Positions 8,050-17,793 of a stretch of DNA of 64,000 nt are shown piece after piece. Position 1 is the first letter of the stretch; the number at the start of each line of letters is the position of its first letter. Location of the stretch: the NCBI RefSeq assembly GCF_001592365.1, contig NZ_BCWU01000016.1, forward strand, positions 1 through 64,000, read 5' to 3'. The notes beneath the pieces were generated by a model that was not told the DNA's origin, did not search any database, and saw nothing but the letters and a program-made list of their open reading frames with translations. The position numbers were made by a program, and so were the translations under genes. This DNA comes from Gordonia hydrophobica NBRC 16057 (GTDB lineage: Bacteria > Actinomycetota > Actinomycetes > Mycobacteriales > Mycobacteriaceae).

Positions 8050-8601
8050 CTACTTGGCCTCGTCGGCCGAGTCGTCAGCAGCGGCCTCGGTGGCGGCGTC
8101 CTCGGCGACCTCAGCGGTCTCCTCGGCGGCAGTCTCCTCGACAGCGGTCTCCTCGACGGCCTCGTCGGCCGGGGCAGCCTCTTCGGCGGCCTTGGCCTTC
8201 GACGCAGCCGCGCGGGTGGCACGGTTGGCCTCCGACGATGCGGTCTTCTCCTGCACCAGTTCGATCACAGCCATGGGGGCGTTGTCGCCCTTGCGCGGCA
8301 GGGTCTTGATGATGCGGGTGTAGCCGCCGTTGCGATCAGCGAAGTGCGGACCGATCTCGGCGAACAGGGCATGCACGATGTCCTTGTCGCGGATGTCCTT
8401 CATGACCTCGCGACGGTTCGCCAGCTCGCCGGCTTTGGCGTGCGTGATCAGCTTCTCGGCGTACGGGCGGAGCCGCTTGGCCTTGGCTTCGGTGGTGGTG
8501 ATTCGACCGTGCTCGAAGAGCGCCGTGGCGAGGTTCGCCAGGATCGCCTTCTGGTGGCTGGCCGACCCGCCGAGGCGGGCACCCTTGGTGGGCTTGGGCA
8601 T
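8050..8601 (-). CDS. rplQ: 50S ribosomal protein L17 with acidic C-terminal extension
   Basis: Residues 1 to about 120 are standard bL17 (starting [17 protein letters not shown], with the conserved [19 protein letters not shown]). A tail of about 60 residues follows, made almost only of Ala, Glu and Asp, a feature also seen in L17 of related actinobacteria. L17 sits near the peptide exit tunnel of the 50S subunit. It is the last ribosomal gene of the alpha operon, 105 nt after rpoA. A purine-rich CTAGGAG precedes the ATG. Confidence 0.97.
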   Translation of the reverse strand: MPKPTKGARLGGSASHQKAILANLATALFEHGRITTTEAKAKRLRPYAEKLITHAKAGELANRREVMKDIRDKDIVHALFAEIGPHFADRNGGYTRIIKTLPRKGDNAPMAVIELVQEKTASSEANRATRAAASKAKAAEEAAPADEAVEETAVEETAAEETAEVAEDAATEAAADDSADEAK

Positions 8602-8706
8602 GTCTTTCTCCTAGGAGGGACTCACGATCTCGCGACCGGAAGTCCGTTGGCACAGCGGCTCGCTGAACGCTTGGCGCACAGGAACCGAGGTGGTTCTTAG
8701 CGAGCG

Positions 8707-9759
8707 CTACAGCTGCTCGGTCTCGGCGTAATCCTCGCCACCATCATTGTCGAACGACGCATCATCGGACCAGGTGCCGGTGGCCGGGTCGTACCCGGCG
8801 ACCTGCGACGGGTCGAAGGTGGCCGGGCTGTCCTTGAGGGCCAGACCCAGGCTGTGCAGCTTCACCTTGACTTCGTCGATCGACTTCTGGCCGAAGTTGC
8901 GGATGTCGAGCAGATCCGACTCCGTGCGGGCAACCAGCTCGCCGACGGTGTGCACACCCTCGCGCTTGAGGCAGTTGTACGAACGGACGGTCAGCTCCAG
9001 ATCCTCGATCGGCAGGCTGAACGCGGCGATGTGGTCTGCCTCCTGCGGAGACGGACCGATCTCGATGCCCTCGGCCTCGACGTTGAGCTCCCGAGCCAGG
9101 CCGAAGAGTTCGACCAGGGTCTTGCCGGCCGACGCCAGGGCGTCACGCGCGGTCATGGAGTTCTTGGTCTCCACGTCGAGCACCAGACGATCGAAGTCGG
9201 TGCGCTGCTCGACACGGGTGGCCTCGACCTTGTAGGTCACCTTGAGGACCGGCGAGTAGATCGAGTCGACCGGGATGCGGCCGATCTCGGCACCGGTGGC
9301 CTTGTTCTGCACGGCGGGCACGTAGCCGCGGCCCCGCTCGACGACGAGCTCGATCTCGAGCTTGCCCTTGTCGTTGAGGGTCGCGATGTGCAGGTCCGGG
9401 TTGTGCACCGTGACGCCGGCAGGCGGAACGATGTCAGCACCGGTGACTGCGCCCGGCCCCTGCTTGCGGACGTACATGGTGACCGGCTCGTCCTCTTCCG
9501 AGCTGACCACGAGGCCCTTGAGGTTCAGGATGATGTCGGTGACATCTTCCTTCACGCCCGGGACGGTGGTGAACTCGTGCAGGACTCCGTCGATGCGGAT
9601 GCTGGTGACTGCCGCGCCCGGGATGGACGACAGCAGCGTGCGCCGCAGCGAGTTGCCCAGGGTGTAACCGAAGCCCGGCTCGAGGGGTTCGATGGTGAAC
9701 TTCGAGCGGTTCTCGGCGATGACCTCTTCGGACAGACCAGGTCGCTGTGAGATGAGCAT
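8707..9759 (-). CDS. rpoA: DNA-directed RNA polymerase subunit alpha
   Basis: The 350-residue protein starts [12 protein letters not shown]. It has the N-terminal dimerisation/assembly domain ([18 protein letters not shown]) and the C-terminal domain ([33 protein letters not shown]) that contacts UP elements and activators. It nucleates the core polymerase. It lies between rpsD and rplQ, the usual order, with 200 nt separating it from rpsD. A hairpin in that spacer suggests that rpoA expression is tuned separately. Confidence 0.98.
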   Translation of the reverse strand: MLISQRPGLSEEVIAENRSKFTIEPLEPGFGYTLGNSLRRTLLSSIPGAAVTSIRIDGVLHEFTTVPGVKEDVTDIILNLKGLVVSSEEDEPVTMYVRKQGPGAVTGADIVPPAGVTVHNPDLHIATLNDKGKLEIELVVERGRGYVPAVQNKATGAEIGRIPVDSIYSPVLKVTYKVEATRVEQRTDFDRLVLDVETKNSMTARDALASAGKTLVELFGLARELNVEAEGIEIGPSPQEADHIAAFSLPIEDLELTVRSYNCLKREGVHTVGELVARTESDLLDIRNFGQKSIDEVKVKLHSLGLALKDSPATFDPSQVAGYDPATGTWSDDASFDNDGGEDYAETEQL

Positions 9760-9936
9760 GTGGTGGGATTCTCCTTCGACCGTCCGCTATTTGACGGCTT
9801 CGAGGCGGACCGAGCAACTGTTGTTGCTCAGTAGTTTTCGCAGTGCTACTCGTAGTCTCCCCCGGCCAGACACGCAAGTGCGAAACGCAACGACGCGAGG
9901 TCGTCCATAACGCACCAACGCGGGTAGTACGGGGAA

Positions 9937-9956
9937 CACGGGGGCGGAGCCCCGTG
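9937..9956 (-). terminator. Hairpin between rpsD and rpoA
   Basis: CACGGGG at 9937-9943 pairs with CCCCGTG at 9950-9956, 4 nt past the rpsD stop on the minus strand. The spacer to rpoA (9760-9959) holds no gene. It may be a weak terminator or an RNA-processing signal that sets the ratio of rpsD to rpoA. Confidence 0.4.
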
Positions 9957-9959
9957 GGT

Positions 9960-10565
9960 TTACTTGGAGTAGAACTCGACGATGAGCTGCTCGGTGAGCG
10001 GCACGACGATCTGCTCACGCTCGGGCAGCGAGTGCACGAGGATACGCAGCGTCGACGGAACCACCTGCAGCCATGCCGGTGCCGGACGGTCGCCGAGGGT
10101 CTCCTTGGCGATCTGGAACGGCGTGGTCTGCAACGACTTCGGGCGAACGTCGATGATGTCGTACTGGCTGACGCGGTAGCTGGGCACATCCACGCGAACG
10201 CCGTTCACGGTGAAGTGGCCGTGGCTGACCATCTGGCGAGCCTGACGACGGGTCCGAGCCAGTCCGGCGCGGTAGACGACGTTGTCCAGACGCGACTCGA
10301 GGATCTGCAGCAGCACGTCACCGGTCTTGCCCGAGCGACGGTTGGCTTCCTCGTAGTAGCGACGGAACTGCTTCTCCATGACGCCGTAGGTGAAGCGAGC
10401 CTTCTGCTTCTCCTGCAGCTGGAGCAGGTACTCGGTCTCCTTGATCCGCGCGCGACCGTGCTGGCCGGGCGGGTAGGGACGCTTCTCGAACGCCTGGTCG
10501 CCGCCGATCAGGTCGACGCGAAGGCGACGGGACTTCTTAGTTGCGGGGCCGGTATAACGAGCCAT
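9960..10565 (-). CDS. rpsD: 30S ribosomal protein S4
   Basis: The 201-residue uS4 begins MARYTGPATKKSRRLRVDL and contains the S4 RNA-binding domain (LDNVVYRAGLARTRRQARQ, HFTVNGVRVDVPS). It binds 16S rRNA early in 30S assembly and in many bacteria represses its own operon. No zinc-binding cysteines are present (C-minus form). It lies 24 nt after rpsK in the alpha operon. Confidence 0.98.
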   Translation of the reverse strand: MARYTGPATKKSRRLRVDLIGGDQAFEKRPYPPGQHGRARIKETEYLLQLQEKQKARFTYGVMEKQFRRYYEEANRRSGKTGDVLLQILESRLDNVVYRAGLARTRRQARQMVSHGHFTVNGVRVDVPSYRVSQYDIIDVRPKSLQTTPFQIAKETLGDRPAPAWLQVVPSTLRILVHSLPEREQIVVPLTEQLIVEFYSK

Positions 10566-10589
10566 AGTTCCTTCTTCCTCCCTTTCCCG

Positions 10590-10997
10590 CTAGACCCGGC
10601 GCCGCTTGGGCGGACGGCAGCCGTTGTGCGGCTGCGGGGTCACGTCGGAAATGGTGCCGACCTCGAGGCCGGCTGCCTGCAGCGACCGGATGGCGGTCTC
10701 ACGACCCGAGCCCGGTCCCTTGACGAAAACATCGACCTTCTTGACGCCGTTCTCCTGCGCCTTGCGGGCAGCGTTCTCGGCGGCGAGCTGCGCGGCGAAC
10801 GGAGTGCTCTTGCGCGAGCCCTTGAAGCCGACGTGGCCGGAGGAGGCCCAGCTGATCACGTTGCCCTCGGGGTCGGTGATCGAAACGATGGTGTTGTTGA
10901 ACGTCGACTTGATGTGGGCGTGGCCCAGCGGGACGTTCTTCTTGTCGCGACGACGGGTGCCCTTCTTCGGGCCAGCGCTACGTGACTTGGGTGGCAT
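10590..10997 (-). CDS. rpsK: 30S ribosomal protein S11
   Basis: The 135-residue uS11 begins [16 protein letters not shown] and has the conserved [15 protein letters not shown] and [11 protein letters not shown] segments. It forms part of the 30S platform. Its ATG overlaps the rpsM stop by one base (TAATG), so the two are translationally coupled. Confidence 0.98.
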   Translation of the reverse strand: MPPKSRSAGPKKGTRRRDKKNVPLGHAHIKSTFNNTIVSITDPEGNVISWASSGHVGFKGSRKSTPFAAQLAAENAARKAQENGVKKVDVFVKGPGSGRETAIRSLQAAGLEVGTISDVTPQPHNGCRPPKRRRV

Positions 10998-11365
10998 TAC
11001 TTCTTCTTCCCGGCGATGGTCTTCTTCGGGCCCTTACGAGTACGGGCATTGGTCTTGGTGCGCTGACCGTGGACCGGCAGGCCGCGACGGTGGCGCAGAC
11101 CCTGATAGCAGCCGATCTCGATCTTGCGACGGATGTCGGCCTGCACCTCGCGGCGCAGGTCGCCCTCCACCTTGACCGAGGCCTCGATGTACTCGCGGAG
11201 CTTCGCGACGTCAGCGTCGGTCAGATCCTTGGCGCGCAGATCGGCCGAGAGTCCGGTCGCTGCGATGATTTCCTTCGAAGTGGTCCGACCCACTCCGAAG
11301 ATGTAGGTGAGCGCGATCTCCAGCCGCTTCTCGCGGGGGAGATCCACACCTGCAACACGTGCCAT
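10997..11365 (-). CDS. rpsM: 30S ribosomal protein S13
   Basis: The 122-residue uS13 begins [14 protein letters not shown] and has the conserved [20 protein letters not shown] and the basic C-terminal tail that contacts the decoding-site tRNA. It lies 170 nt downstream of rpmJ; that spacer contains no gene and may form a leader for this part of the operon. Confidence 0.98.
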   Translation of the reverse strand: MARVAGVDLPREKRLEIALTYIFGVGRTTSKEIIAATGLSADLRAKDLTDADVAKLREYIEASVKVEGDLRREVQADIRRKIEIGCYQGLRHRRGLPVHGQRTKTNARTRKGPKKTIAGKKK

Positions 11366-11535
11366 GTGGCGATTCCTTACCTGCTCAGAGGTCTGCTCCC
11401 AGTCCGTCCTGGACTCTGCGCCAGGCCCCGGCCTCTGAACCGGGGGTCGGCGACCGCGCGTCTGCGATCGCTGGTTCTGGGAGTTCTTCTATCGATCTTC
11501 AGTTGTGTGTCTTCAAGCGACCTTGAAGAAGCTGA

Positions 11536-11649
11536 TCAGCCCTGACGCTGCTTGTGACGCAGGTTGTCGCAGATCACCATGACCCGTCCGTTACGGCGGA
11601 TCACCTTGCACTTCTCGCAGATCGGCTTGACGCTCGGCTTGACCTTCAC
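11536..11649 (-). CDS. rpmJ: 50S ribosomal protein L36 (GTG start)
   Basis: This 37-residue gene is easily missed because it starts with GTG. It reads (M)[20 protein letters not shown] and ends [10 protein letters not shown]. Two Cys near residues 11 and 14, a Cys near 27 and a His near 32 form the zinc site of the C-plus bL36 type. It lies between infA and rpsM, the normal place, with a GGAGAAG ribosome site. A second, zinc-free paralogue would normally be elsewhere in the genome. Confidence 0.95.
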   Translation of the reverse strand: MKVKPSVKPICEKCKVIRRNGRVMVICDNLRHKQRQG

Positions 11650-11739
11650 GTCAGCTTCTCCCTTTATCTTCTTGTGGCAAGTGCCATGTGCCCGGACAGC
11701 ACGAAGCGACGCGTCGCCCCGGAACCGCCCGCACGAGGG

Positions 11740-11961
11740 TTACTTGTACCGGTAGACGATGCGTCCGCGCGCGAGGTCGTAGGGCGAGAGCTCCACGACA
11801 ACGCGATCCTCGGGCAGAATGCGGATGTAGTGCTGCCGCATCTTGCCACTGATGTGAGCAAGGACCTTGTGTCCGTTCTCCAGCTCAATGCGGAACATCG
11901 CATTGGGCAGAGGCTCGATCACACGACCCTCGACCTCAATGGCCCCATCTTTCTTCGCCAT
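11740..11961 (-). CDS. infA: Translation initiation factor IF-1
   Basis: The 73-residue OB-fold protein begins [14 protein letters not shown] and ends in [14 protein letters not shown]-1 occupies the 30S A site during initiation and assists IF-2 and IF-3. It is the first gene of the alpha cluster, divergent from the holin-like gene. Its promoter should lie in 11962-12163. Confidence 0.98.
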   Translation of the reverse strand: MAKKDGAIEVEGRVIEPLPNAMFRIELENGHKVLAHISGKMRQHYIRILPEDRVVVELSPYDLARGRIVYRYK

Positions 11962-12055
11962 ATCCTCCGCGATTCTCCGGCGACCCGGCTTTCCGTGTCT
12001 ACCGACTTCTGCTTCGTCTATCCGCTACGGTGGCGGTACGAACGGCCGCCTGAGT

Positions 12056-12074
12056 CCGATGCGGAAAGCATCGG
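12056..12074 (-). promoter_or_regulatory. Small hairpin in the infA leader/divergent promoter region
   Basis: CCGATGC at 12056-12062 pairs with GCATCGG at 12068-12074 around a 5-nt loop. It lies about 95 nt upstream of infA in the 202-nt divergent region. It may belong to the infA 5' leader. I could not identify clear -35 and -10 boxes. Confidence 0.3.
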
Positions 12075-12163
12075 GCGCAGGCATGCGTGACCGCACGACG
12101 CACCGACGTTCAAGCCTACGCCAAGTCGGGCGTTGTTCCAAACCTTCGTGACAGACTGGACGC

Positions 12164-12565
12164 ATGCGCGCATTCATCGTCCGAAGCGGACTGACGGGCC
12201 TTGCTCTGTGGATCGCCGCCCTGATCGTTCCCGGCGTCGAATTCGAGTTCGGCGACGTGACCAGTTGGTGGGGGCAGGTCGGCATCGTCTTACTGGTGGC
12301 CGTCGTGTTCGGTCTGGTGAACGGCTTCATCAAGCCCATCGTCCAGATCCTGTCGATCCCGCTGTACATCCTGACCCTGGGGCTGATTCACATCATCATC
12401 AATGCACTGATGCTGGAGATCACCAGTTGGCTGACGCACAACGTCTTCGATCACGGTCTCGTCGTCGACGACTTCTTCTGGTCGGCGATCTTCGGCGCGA
12501 TCGTCGTCTCGGTGGTCGGCTGGCTCACGGCGCTCATCGCCCGCGACTCCGTGGACAACCTATGA
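12164..12565 (+). CDS. Phage holin family (four-TM) membrane protein
   Basis: The 133-residue protein has four hydrophobic segments (about residues 5-25, 33-57, 63-85 and 100-124) and the VNGFIKPIVQILSIPLYILTLGL core of the 4TMS_Phg_holin family (PF04020). Despite the name, chromosomal members are common in actinobacteria and not prophage-linked; their role is unknown. Its stop overlaps the start of the SIMPL gene (ATGA), so the two are co-translated. Confidence 0.82.
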   Translation: MRAFIVRSGLTGLALWIAALIVPGVEFEFGDVTSWWGQVGIVLLVAVVFGLVNGFIKPIVQILSIPLYILTLGLIHIIINALMLEITSWLTHNVFDHGLVVDDFFWSAIFGAIVVSVVGWLTALIARDSVDNL

Positions 12566-13176
12566 GCCTCGACCGCACCGTCGGCGTCACCGGATCCGGG
12601 CGGGCGTCCGCCGTCCCCGATGTGATGCGCCTCGAGATCGGCGCCGCCGCGACCGAGTCGGACGTCGCGACGGCGATGGACCGCACCGGCAGATCGATGC
12701 GCTCGGTGATCGACGCCCTGACGACTGCGGGCATCGCCCGCAGCGATCTCGCGACATCCCAGGTGTCGGTGCATCCGCGATACAGCAGCGGCGACGAGCC
12801 GCGAATCGTCGGCTACGAGGCCACCACCATGCTCACCGCCACCGTCCGCGACCTCGACACGGCCGGCGACCTCCTGACTGCCGCGGTCCATGCCGGAGGC
12901 GACGACCTCCGCGTCCACGGCGTCTCACTGGTCGTCGACGATCCGTCCGCGCCGCTCGCCGCGGCCCGCGACGCCGCGTTCGCCGACGCCCGGGACCGCG
13001 CCACGCAGTACGCGCGTCTGGCGGGCGTTCGGCTGGGCCCGGTGATCTCCATCCGCGAAGGTGCCGCGGGCGGCGGTCCCGCTCCCCGCATGGTCGCCTA
13101 CACCGCCGCGATGCCCGTCGAGGCGGGCGAACAACAGGTGTCGGCCACCGTCGACGTCGTCTTCGAATTGCTCTGA
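12562..13176 (+). CDS. SIMPL domain-containing protein (DUF541)
   Basis: The 204-residue protein has the SIMPL pattern: VGVTGSGRASAVPD at the start, GYEATTMLTATVRDLD near the middle, ARDAAFADARDRATQYARLAGVRLG, and a C-terminal VSATVDVVFEL strand. There is no signal peptide, so it appears cytoplasmic, unlike most DUF541 proteins. The ATG at 12562 overlaps the holin-like gene stop. Function is not established for actinobacterial members. Confidence 0.82.
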   Translation: MSLDRTVGVTGSGRASAVPDVMRLEIGAAATESDVATAMDRTGRSMRSVIDALTTAGIARSDLATSQVSVHPRYSSGDEPRIVGYEATTMLTATVRDLDTAGDLLTAAVHAGGDDLRVHGVSLVVDDPSAPLAAARDAAFADARDRATQYARLAGVRLGPVISIREGAAGGGPAPRMVAYTAAMPVEAGEQQVSATVDVVFELL

Positions 13177-13246
13177 ACCGAGCGGACTGCGATGCATCGC
13201 CCCGCGCGTGGCACTCGGCCGCACTGGGGCGCTGCCTCCGTCGATG

Positions 13247-14092
13247 TCACTGTGCGTCGATGATCGCCCCGAGTTCCACCGCGATGTCCGCCGAACCGAG
13301 GACCTGCACCGCGACGTGATCGGCGCCCGCCGCGAGATGCTCGTCGACCTGCGCCCGCACCGACGTCGCGTCACCGTGCGCCACCAGTGCATCGATCAGT
13401 GCGTCGCTGCCGCCGTCGGCGATGTCGGCGTCGGTGTAGCCGAGCCGCTTCAGGTTCGACGTGTAATTGCGCAGATGCAGATACGGCCGGTCCACGGGCG
13501 GGCGGCCGACGGCGCGTGCGGCCTGTGGATCGGAGTTGACGACCACCTTGTGCTCGGGCGCCAGCAGCGCCTCGTCGCCCAGTGCCTCGCGGGCGATGGC
13601 GGTGTGCGCCGGCGTCGTCAGGTACGGGTGCGCTCCGAGCGCGCGCTCCGCGGACAGCCGGAGCATGCGGGGCCCGAGCGCCGCGAGAACGCGTCGGTTC
13701 ACCGGGACACCGGCGTCGTCGAGCACGTCGAGATAGTGCCGGACGGCCTGGTAGGGCGAGGTGTACTCGGCGGTCGCCTCCGGGTGTCCCGCTCCGATGC
13801 CCAGGTAGAACCGGCCGGGGAAGTCGCGCTCGAGATCGGCGAATTCTGCGGCGATCGTCGCCGGATCGGTGTTCCAGATGTTCACGATGCCGGTGGCGAC
13901 GGTGATGTCCTCGGTGGCTTCAAGAATCGTGCGGACCGGCCGCAGATGCGCCGGCGAGCCGCCCATCCAGATGGCGCCGAATCCGAGTCGCTCGATCGCG
14001 CGAGCGTTCTCCGGCGAGAACTGACTGAATCCTCCCCACGCGCCGTGCCTGCCGAACCGCTGAACATGTACTGCCTTGCCACTGTCGGTCAT
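13247..14092 (-). CDS. LLM class F420-dependent oxidoreductase
   Basis: The 281-residue TIM-barrel protein has an RLGFGAIWMGGSPAH segment, VATGIVNIW near residue 90 and LGIGAGHPE near 125, as in the F420-dependent luciferase-like group of mycobacteria. In M. tuberculosis an LLM gene (Rv3463) also lies beside infA. It would use F420H2 or FMNH2 on an unknown substrate. The ATG at 14092 is clear. It is convergent with the SIMPL gene. Confidence 0.83.
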   Translation of the reverse strand: MTDSGKAVHVQRFGRHGAWGGFSQFSPENARAIERLGFGAIWMGGSPAHLRPVRTILEATEDITVATGIVNIWNTDPATIAAEFADLERDFPGRFYLGIGAGHPEATAEYTSPYQAVRHYLDVLDDAGVPVNRRVLAALGPRMLRLSAERALGAHPYLTTPAHTAIAREALGDEALLAPEHKVVVNSDPQAARAVGRPPVDRPYLHLRNYTSNLKRLGYTDADIADGGSDALIDALVAHGDATSVRAQVDEHLAAGADHVAVQVLGSADIAVELGAIIDAQ

Positions 14093-14144
14093 GGTCGGTG
14101 CAACCGGGTCTCGCCTCGCCCTATTCCCCGCTCCGCATCGGCAC

Positions 14145-15377
14145 TCAGGCGTCGACCGCCATCGAGGTGATCGCCGCGTACAGCGCGACGATTCCGGCCG
14201 TCCGGAACGGACTGACGCCGCACAGGCTCTCGATGCGGTTGAGCCGGTTGTTCACCGTGTTCGGGTGAACGTCCAGAGTCCGCGCAGCGCGCAACCGATC
14301 CAGGTCGCAGTCGAGGTAGGTACGCAGGGTCCGGAGCAGATCGGGCTGATCCCGGATCGGCGCGAGCGTCTCCGCCAAGCGGTCGGCTGCGGGCCCCGGC
14401 CGACTCAACTGGTAGGCGACGGCGACATCGTCCAATCGGTGCAGACCGGCGGGGCGGCCGAGCGCGAGCGCCACCTGGAGCACCTCCTGCGCCTGGGCCG
14501 CCGCCTCCACCACCGCGCCCCGATCGACCGATTCGACGACCGCCGCGGACGTCGCCGCGCCCGCGGCCGCTTCGATCGCCGCAACCAACCTGTGCAGACC
14601 CGCGTCGCCGCCGTCCGTCGGATAGTGCGACGTCGGAACCAACACCGTCCCGCCGTCGCGGTCGAGCAGCCCGAGCATCGCCGGGCCACCTCCCGGACGG
14701 AACAATCGCTGGACACGGTGAAGTTTGCGGCGGCCGGCCACCTCGCGGGCCGACGCCTCCGCGGTCAACTCGCCCGGCGACTTCTCCAACCGCACCGCGA
14801 GCACGTGGTAACTGGTGTCGAGCTTGACGTTCAGCCGCTCGGCGTCGGCCCGCGGATCGTGGCCGAGAAGCAGGAGCCTCCCCACGAAGTGCGGTCCGCC
14901 GGTCGCCTCGTCGGACTGCACGGCGAGTTCGCGTTGATAGGCCTCCACCAGTTCCGCGACGAACACTTCGTGAAGCCGAAAGCCGGCCGCACTGATCCAG
15001 GCGAAGGCCGCAACGTCATGATCGGCGACGGCGGCGGCCCGGCACTCGGCGTGGAGGAATTCCGAGGCGCGACTCCACAGGGCGAGCACCAGCGGGAGCG
15101 GAACGCCTTCCCGAGCCCGCTGTTCGGCGCGCTCGCGCACCACCTGCAGTTCGTTCTCGGTCGGCGTGCCGCCGGTCCGCAGGCACCGCAGCGAGATCGG
15201 CAGCATACGGTGGCCGATCGAGACCAGTTCGGAGTCGAGCATCTCCGCGGGTAATGCCTGCGCGGCCTCGGTAGAGGTGATCTGCTGCGCCACTCGGCCG
15301 ATCCGCAGGCTCACCGCATCGATGATCGAGGCCACTCCCGTCGGCGGCGTCCCACTCAGTTCGGTCGAGGTCTCCAT
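14145..15377 (-). CDS. PucR/CdaR-family transcriptional regulator
   Basis: The 410-residue product from METSTELSG has a variable sensor-like N-terminal half and a middle GGDEF-like CdaR segment. The C-terminal PucR helix-turn-helix reads TLDVHPNTVNNRLNRIESLCGV near residue 375. PucR-type proteins sense small metabolites and usually control adjacent catabolic genes. It is divergent from the dioxygenase/MFS pair, so it probably regulates them. The 90-nt spacer contains ATTG...CAAT half-sites next to its own start. The start is chosen at the start of homology; the frame stays open upstream into the dioxygenase gene. Confidence 0.82.
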   Translation of the reverse strand: METSTELSGTPPTGVASIIDAVSLRIGRVAQQITSTEAAQALPAEMLDSELVSIGHRMLPISLRCLRTGGTPTENELQVVRERAEQRAREGVPLPLVLALWSRASEFLHAECRAAAVADHDVAAFAWISAAGFRLHEVFVAELVEAYQRELAVQSDEATGGPHFVGRLLLLGHDPRADAERLNVKLDTSYHVLAVRLEKSPGELTAEASAREVAGRRKLHRVQRLFRPGGGPAMLGLLDRDGGTVLVPTSHYPTDGGDAGLHRLVAAIEAAAGAATSAAVVESVDRGAVVEAAAQAQEVLQVALALGRPAGLHRLDDVAVAYQLSRPGPAADRLAETLAPIRDQPDLLRTLRTYLDCDLDRLRAARTLDVHPNTVNNRLNRIESLCGVSPFRTAGIVALYAAITSMAVDA

Positions 15378-15467
15378 GCATTGATTGTGCAATAGCCCAA
15401 TAGGCGACGGGAAGTCCTGGTGTAGGTCACAGTCGGGAGAGGTCGTGTCCGACACCACAATCGAAGT

Positions 15468-16406
15468 ATGACAACACAGATCGCCTCCCCGTCCCTTGCC
15501 ATCCACACCGCGGGCACGACCGCCTACCCGCGACTGCATCTCGGCGCCAGGTTCCTGCGACGCACTGCCGAGCACCTCGAAGAACCTCAGGTCTACACTC
15601 GATTCGACCTCACCCCGGTGAACCCGACCATCGGCGCCGTCGTGCACGGCATCGACCTCGGCCACGTCGACGACCAGGTGCACGCGGATCTGCACCGCGC
15701 CCTCCTCGAGTACAAGGTGCTGTTCTTCCGCGACCAGAACCTGACTGGTTCACAGCACATCGATCTCGCCCACCGCTGGGGACCGGTGGAGGTGAATGAC
15801 TTCTTCCCCACCGCGGAGGTCGACGGCATCTCTCGCCTCGCGAAGGGCGATATGGCCATCGGCATGGAGAACGTGTGGCACAGCGACACCTCGTTCCGAT
15901 CCGATCCGTCGATGGCCTCGATTCTTCGGGCCGTCGAGATCCCGGCGGCGGGCGGCGACACGCTGTGGGCCGATATGGCAGCCGCCTACGACAACCTCCC
16001 CGAATCAGTGAAGGAGCAGATCGACGGCCTCACCGCGATTCACACCTACACCAAGTCGTGGGGGCAGGCGATGACCGCCGAGCAGATCGCCGTCATGTCG
16101 GCGAAGTACCCGCCGATCGCGCATCCGATCGTCCGCACGCACCCGGAGACCGGCCGCAAACTGCTCTACGTCAACGAACCCTTCACGACCGAGATCGTCG
16201 GGCTGCCGAAGGCCGACGGGGACGCTCTCCTCGACTACCTGATGTTCCAGGCACGGACCCCCGAATACCAGGTGCGCTTTCAGTGGGCGCCGAACTCCGT
16301 CGTGATCTGGGACAACCGCGCAACCCAGCACTACGCGGTCAACGACTACTTTCCGCAGCGTCGCGTCATGGAACGCGTCACCGTCGCCGGCGACCTGCCG
16401 CGCTGA
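15468..16406 (+). CDS. TauD/TfdA family Fe(II)/2-oxoglutarate dioxygenase
   Basis: The 312-residue double-stranded beta-helix enzyme shows the iron site HxD (NVWHSDTSF near residue 145), a distal His (ATQHYAVNDY near 288) and the oxoglutarate-binding Arg (RRVMERV near 303). The PTIGAVVHGIDL start of the TauD fold is at about residue 45, after an N-terminal extension of about 40 residues. Substrates in this family include taurine, aryloxyalkanoates and alkyl sulfates. The following MFS gene, 15 nt away, probably imports the substrate. Confidence 0.87.
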   Translation: MTTQIASPSLAIHTAGTTAYPRLHLGARFLRRTAEHLEEPQVYTRFDLTPVNPTIGAVVHGIDLGHVDDQVHADLHRALLEYKVLFFRDQNLTGSQHIDLAHRWGPVEVNDFFPTAEVDGISRLAKGDMAIGMENVWHSDTSFRSDPSMASILRAVEIPAAGGDTLWADMAAAYDNLPESVKEQIDGLTAIHTYTKSWGQAMTAEQIAVMSAKYPPIAHPIVRTHPETGRKLLYVNEPFTTEIVGLPKADGDALLDYLMFQARTPEYQVRFQWAPNSVVIWDNRATQHYAVNDYFPQRRVMERVTVAGDLPR

Positions 16407-16421
16407 CAGCAGGAGACGCCG

Positions 16422-17783
16422 ATGACCGACACCCTCACCCCCGCGGCGACGACCGTCCCGGAAACCGCGCCGCCCGGCTATTCCACCGGCCGAGCGTGGC
16501 TCATCACCGCAGCGCTCGCGCTCTTCATGGTGATCAACTGGGGCGACAAATCCGTGCTCGGACTCACCTCGCGCGCACTCATGGACGACCTGGGCCTGAG
16601 CCCCTCGCAGTACGGCCTCATCGCGAGCTCGTTCTTCTTCCTGTTCAGCGTCGCGACACTCGTCGGCGGCATCCTGGTCGACCGCATCCAGACCCGGTGG
16701 ATGCTGATGGCGATGGCGCTGGTGTGGGCGCTCGTGCAGTTCCCGGTGATGGGCGCCGCATCGTTCACGGTCCTGCTGGCCTCCCGAGTGGTGCTCGGCA
16801 TGGCCGAGGGGCCGGCGTCGCCGGTGGCTCTGCACGCGGTGATGAAGTGGTTCCCCGACGAGAAGCGCGACCTGCCGAACGCGATCGTCCTGGGTTCGTC
16901 GTCCCTCGGCGTCCTGATCGCAGCGCCGGTGATGGCGTTCGTGCAGGTTCATTGGGGTTGGCGGTGGTGCTTCGGGGTTCTCGGCATCGCCGGTCTGGCG
17001 TGGACGGTGCTCTGGCTCCTCGTCGGCAGGGAAGGACCGTACGACGTCGCGCGAACGGACGATCCCCCGTCCGACGGAACGGATCCCGCCGCCGAATCCG
17101 TTCCGGAACGAGTCCCCTACCGCCGCATCTTCACCTCGCCCACCTGGCTGTTCCTCGCGTTCGCGGGATTCGCCTGCTATTTCGTGATGGCGATCCTGTC
17201 CACCTGGCTGCCGACGTATCTGGAGTCGGTCCGCGGCATGAGCACGGTCACCACCGGCAACCTCATCGCCGCGGTGGCGGCGACCGGCGCCGTCGCCATG
17301 TTCGCCCAGGGTGCGCTGTCGCGGCGACTGCTGGTGCGCGGCGTCTCCAGCCGGTGGTCGCGGTCGGGAGTCCCCGCAGCCGCCATGGCAATCGCCGCCG
17401 TCGCGATGTTCGGCTTCGCGAACACCGGCGGGATCATGCAACTCGCACTGATGCTGCCCGCGTTCGTGTTGTACACGACGATCTTCCCGGCCGCGACAGC
17501 AGCGATCGCCGAGATCACGCCGGTGACGCAGCGGGGAACGGTGCTGGGCGTCTTCTGCGCCGTGTTCGGCGTGGCCGGAATGGTGGCGCCGACCGTCGCC
17601 GGTCGCCTCATCGACAACGCTGCGGTGCAGGCGGACGGCTATCACACGGTGTTCGTGATCTGTGCCGGCCTCCTGCTGACCGCGGGCCTGGCCGTCCTGG
17701 TCCGCGTCGACCCGGAGCGAGACCGCCGTCGACTGTTCGACGCGCCGCAGGTGCCGGGCGGCGCCGGTTCGGTCACCGTCTAA
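16422..17783 (+). CDS. MFS transporter (anion:cation symporter-like)
   Basis: The 453-residue protein has about 12 membrane segments. [24 protein letters not shown] in the first loop and [18 protein letters not shown] near residue 130 resemble the ACS family, which carries organic acids. It is co-oriented with the TauD-type dioxygenase at 15 nt and preceded by AGGAGA. The pair looks like an uptake-and-oxygenation unit under the divergent PucR-type regulator. The substrate is not known. Confidence 0.87.
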   Translation: MTDTLTPAATTVPETAPPGYSTGRAWLITAALALFMVINWGDKSVLGLTSRALMDDLGLSPSQYGLIASSFFFLFSVATLVGGILVDRIQTRWMLMAMALVWALVQFPVMGAASFTVLLASRVVLGMAEGPASPVALHAVMKWFPDEKRDLPNAIVLGSSSLGVLIAAPVMAFVQVHWGWRWCFGVLGIAGLAWTVLWLLVGREGPYDVARTDDPPSDGTDPAAESVPERVPYRRIFTSPTWLFLAFAGFACYFVMAILSTWLPTYLESVRGMSTVTTGNLIAAVAATGAVAMFAQGALSRRLLVRGVSSRWSRSGVPAAAMAIAAVAMFGFANTGGIMQLALMLPAFVLYTTIFPAATAAIAEITPVTQRGTVLGVFCAVFGVAGMVAPTVAGRLIDNAAVQADGYHTVFVICAGLLLTAGLAVLVRVDPERDRRRLFDAPQVPGGAGSVTV

Positions 17784-17793
17784 CCTCACCGGT

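Noticed and set aside
12164..12565. Prophage remnant because of the holin family name
   Set aside because: No integrase, portal, capsid or lysin genes are nearby, and chromosomal four-TM holin-like genes are common in actinobacteria.
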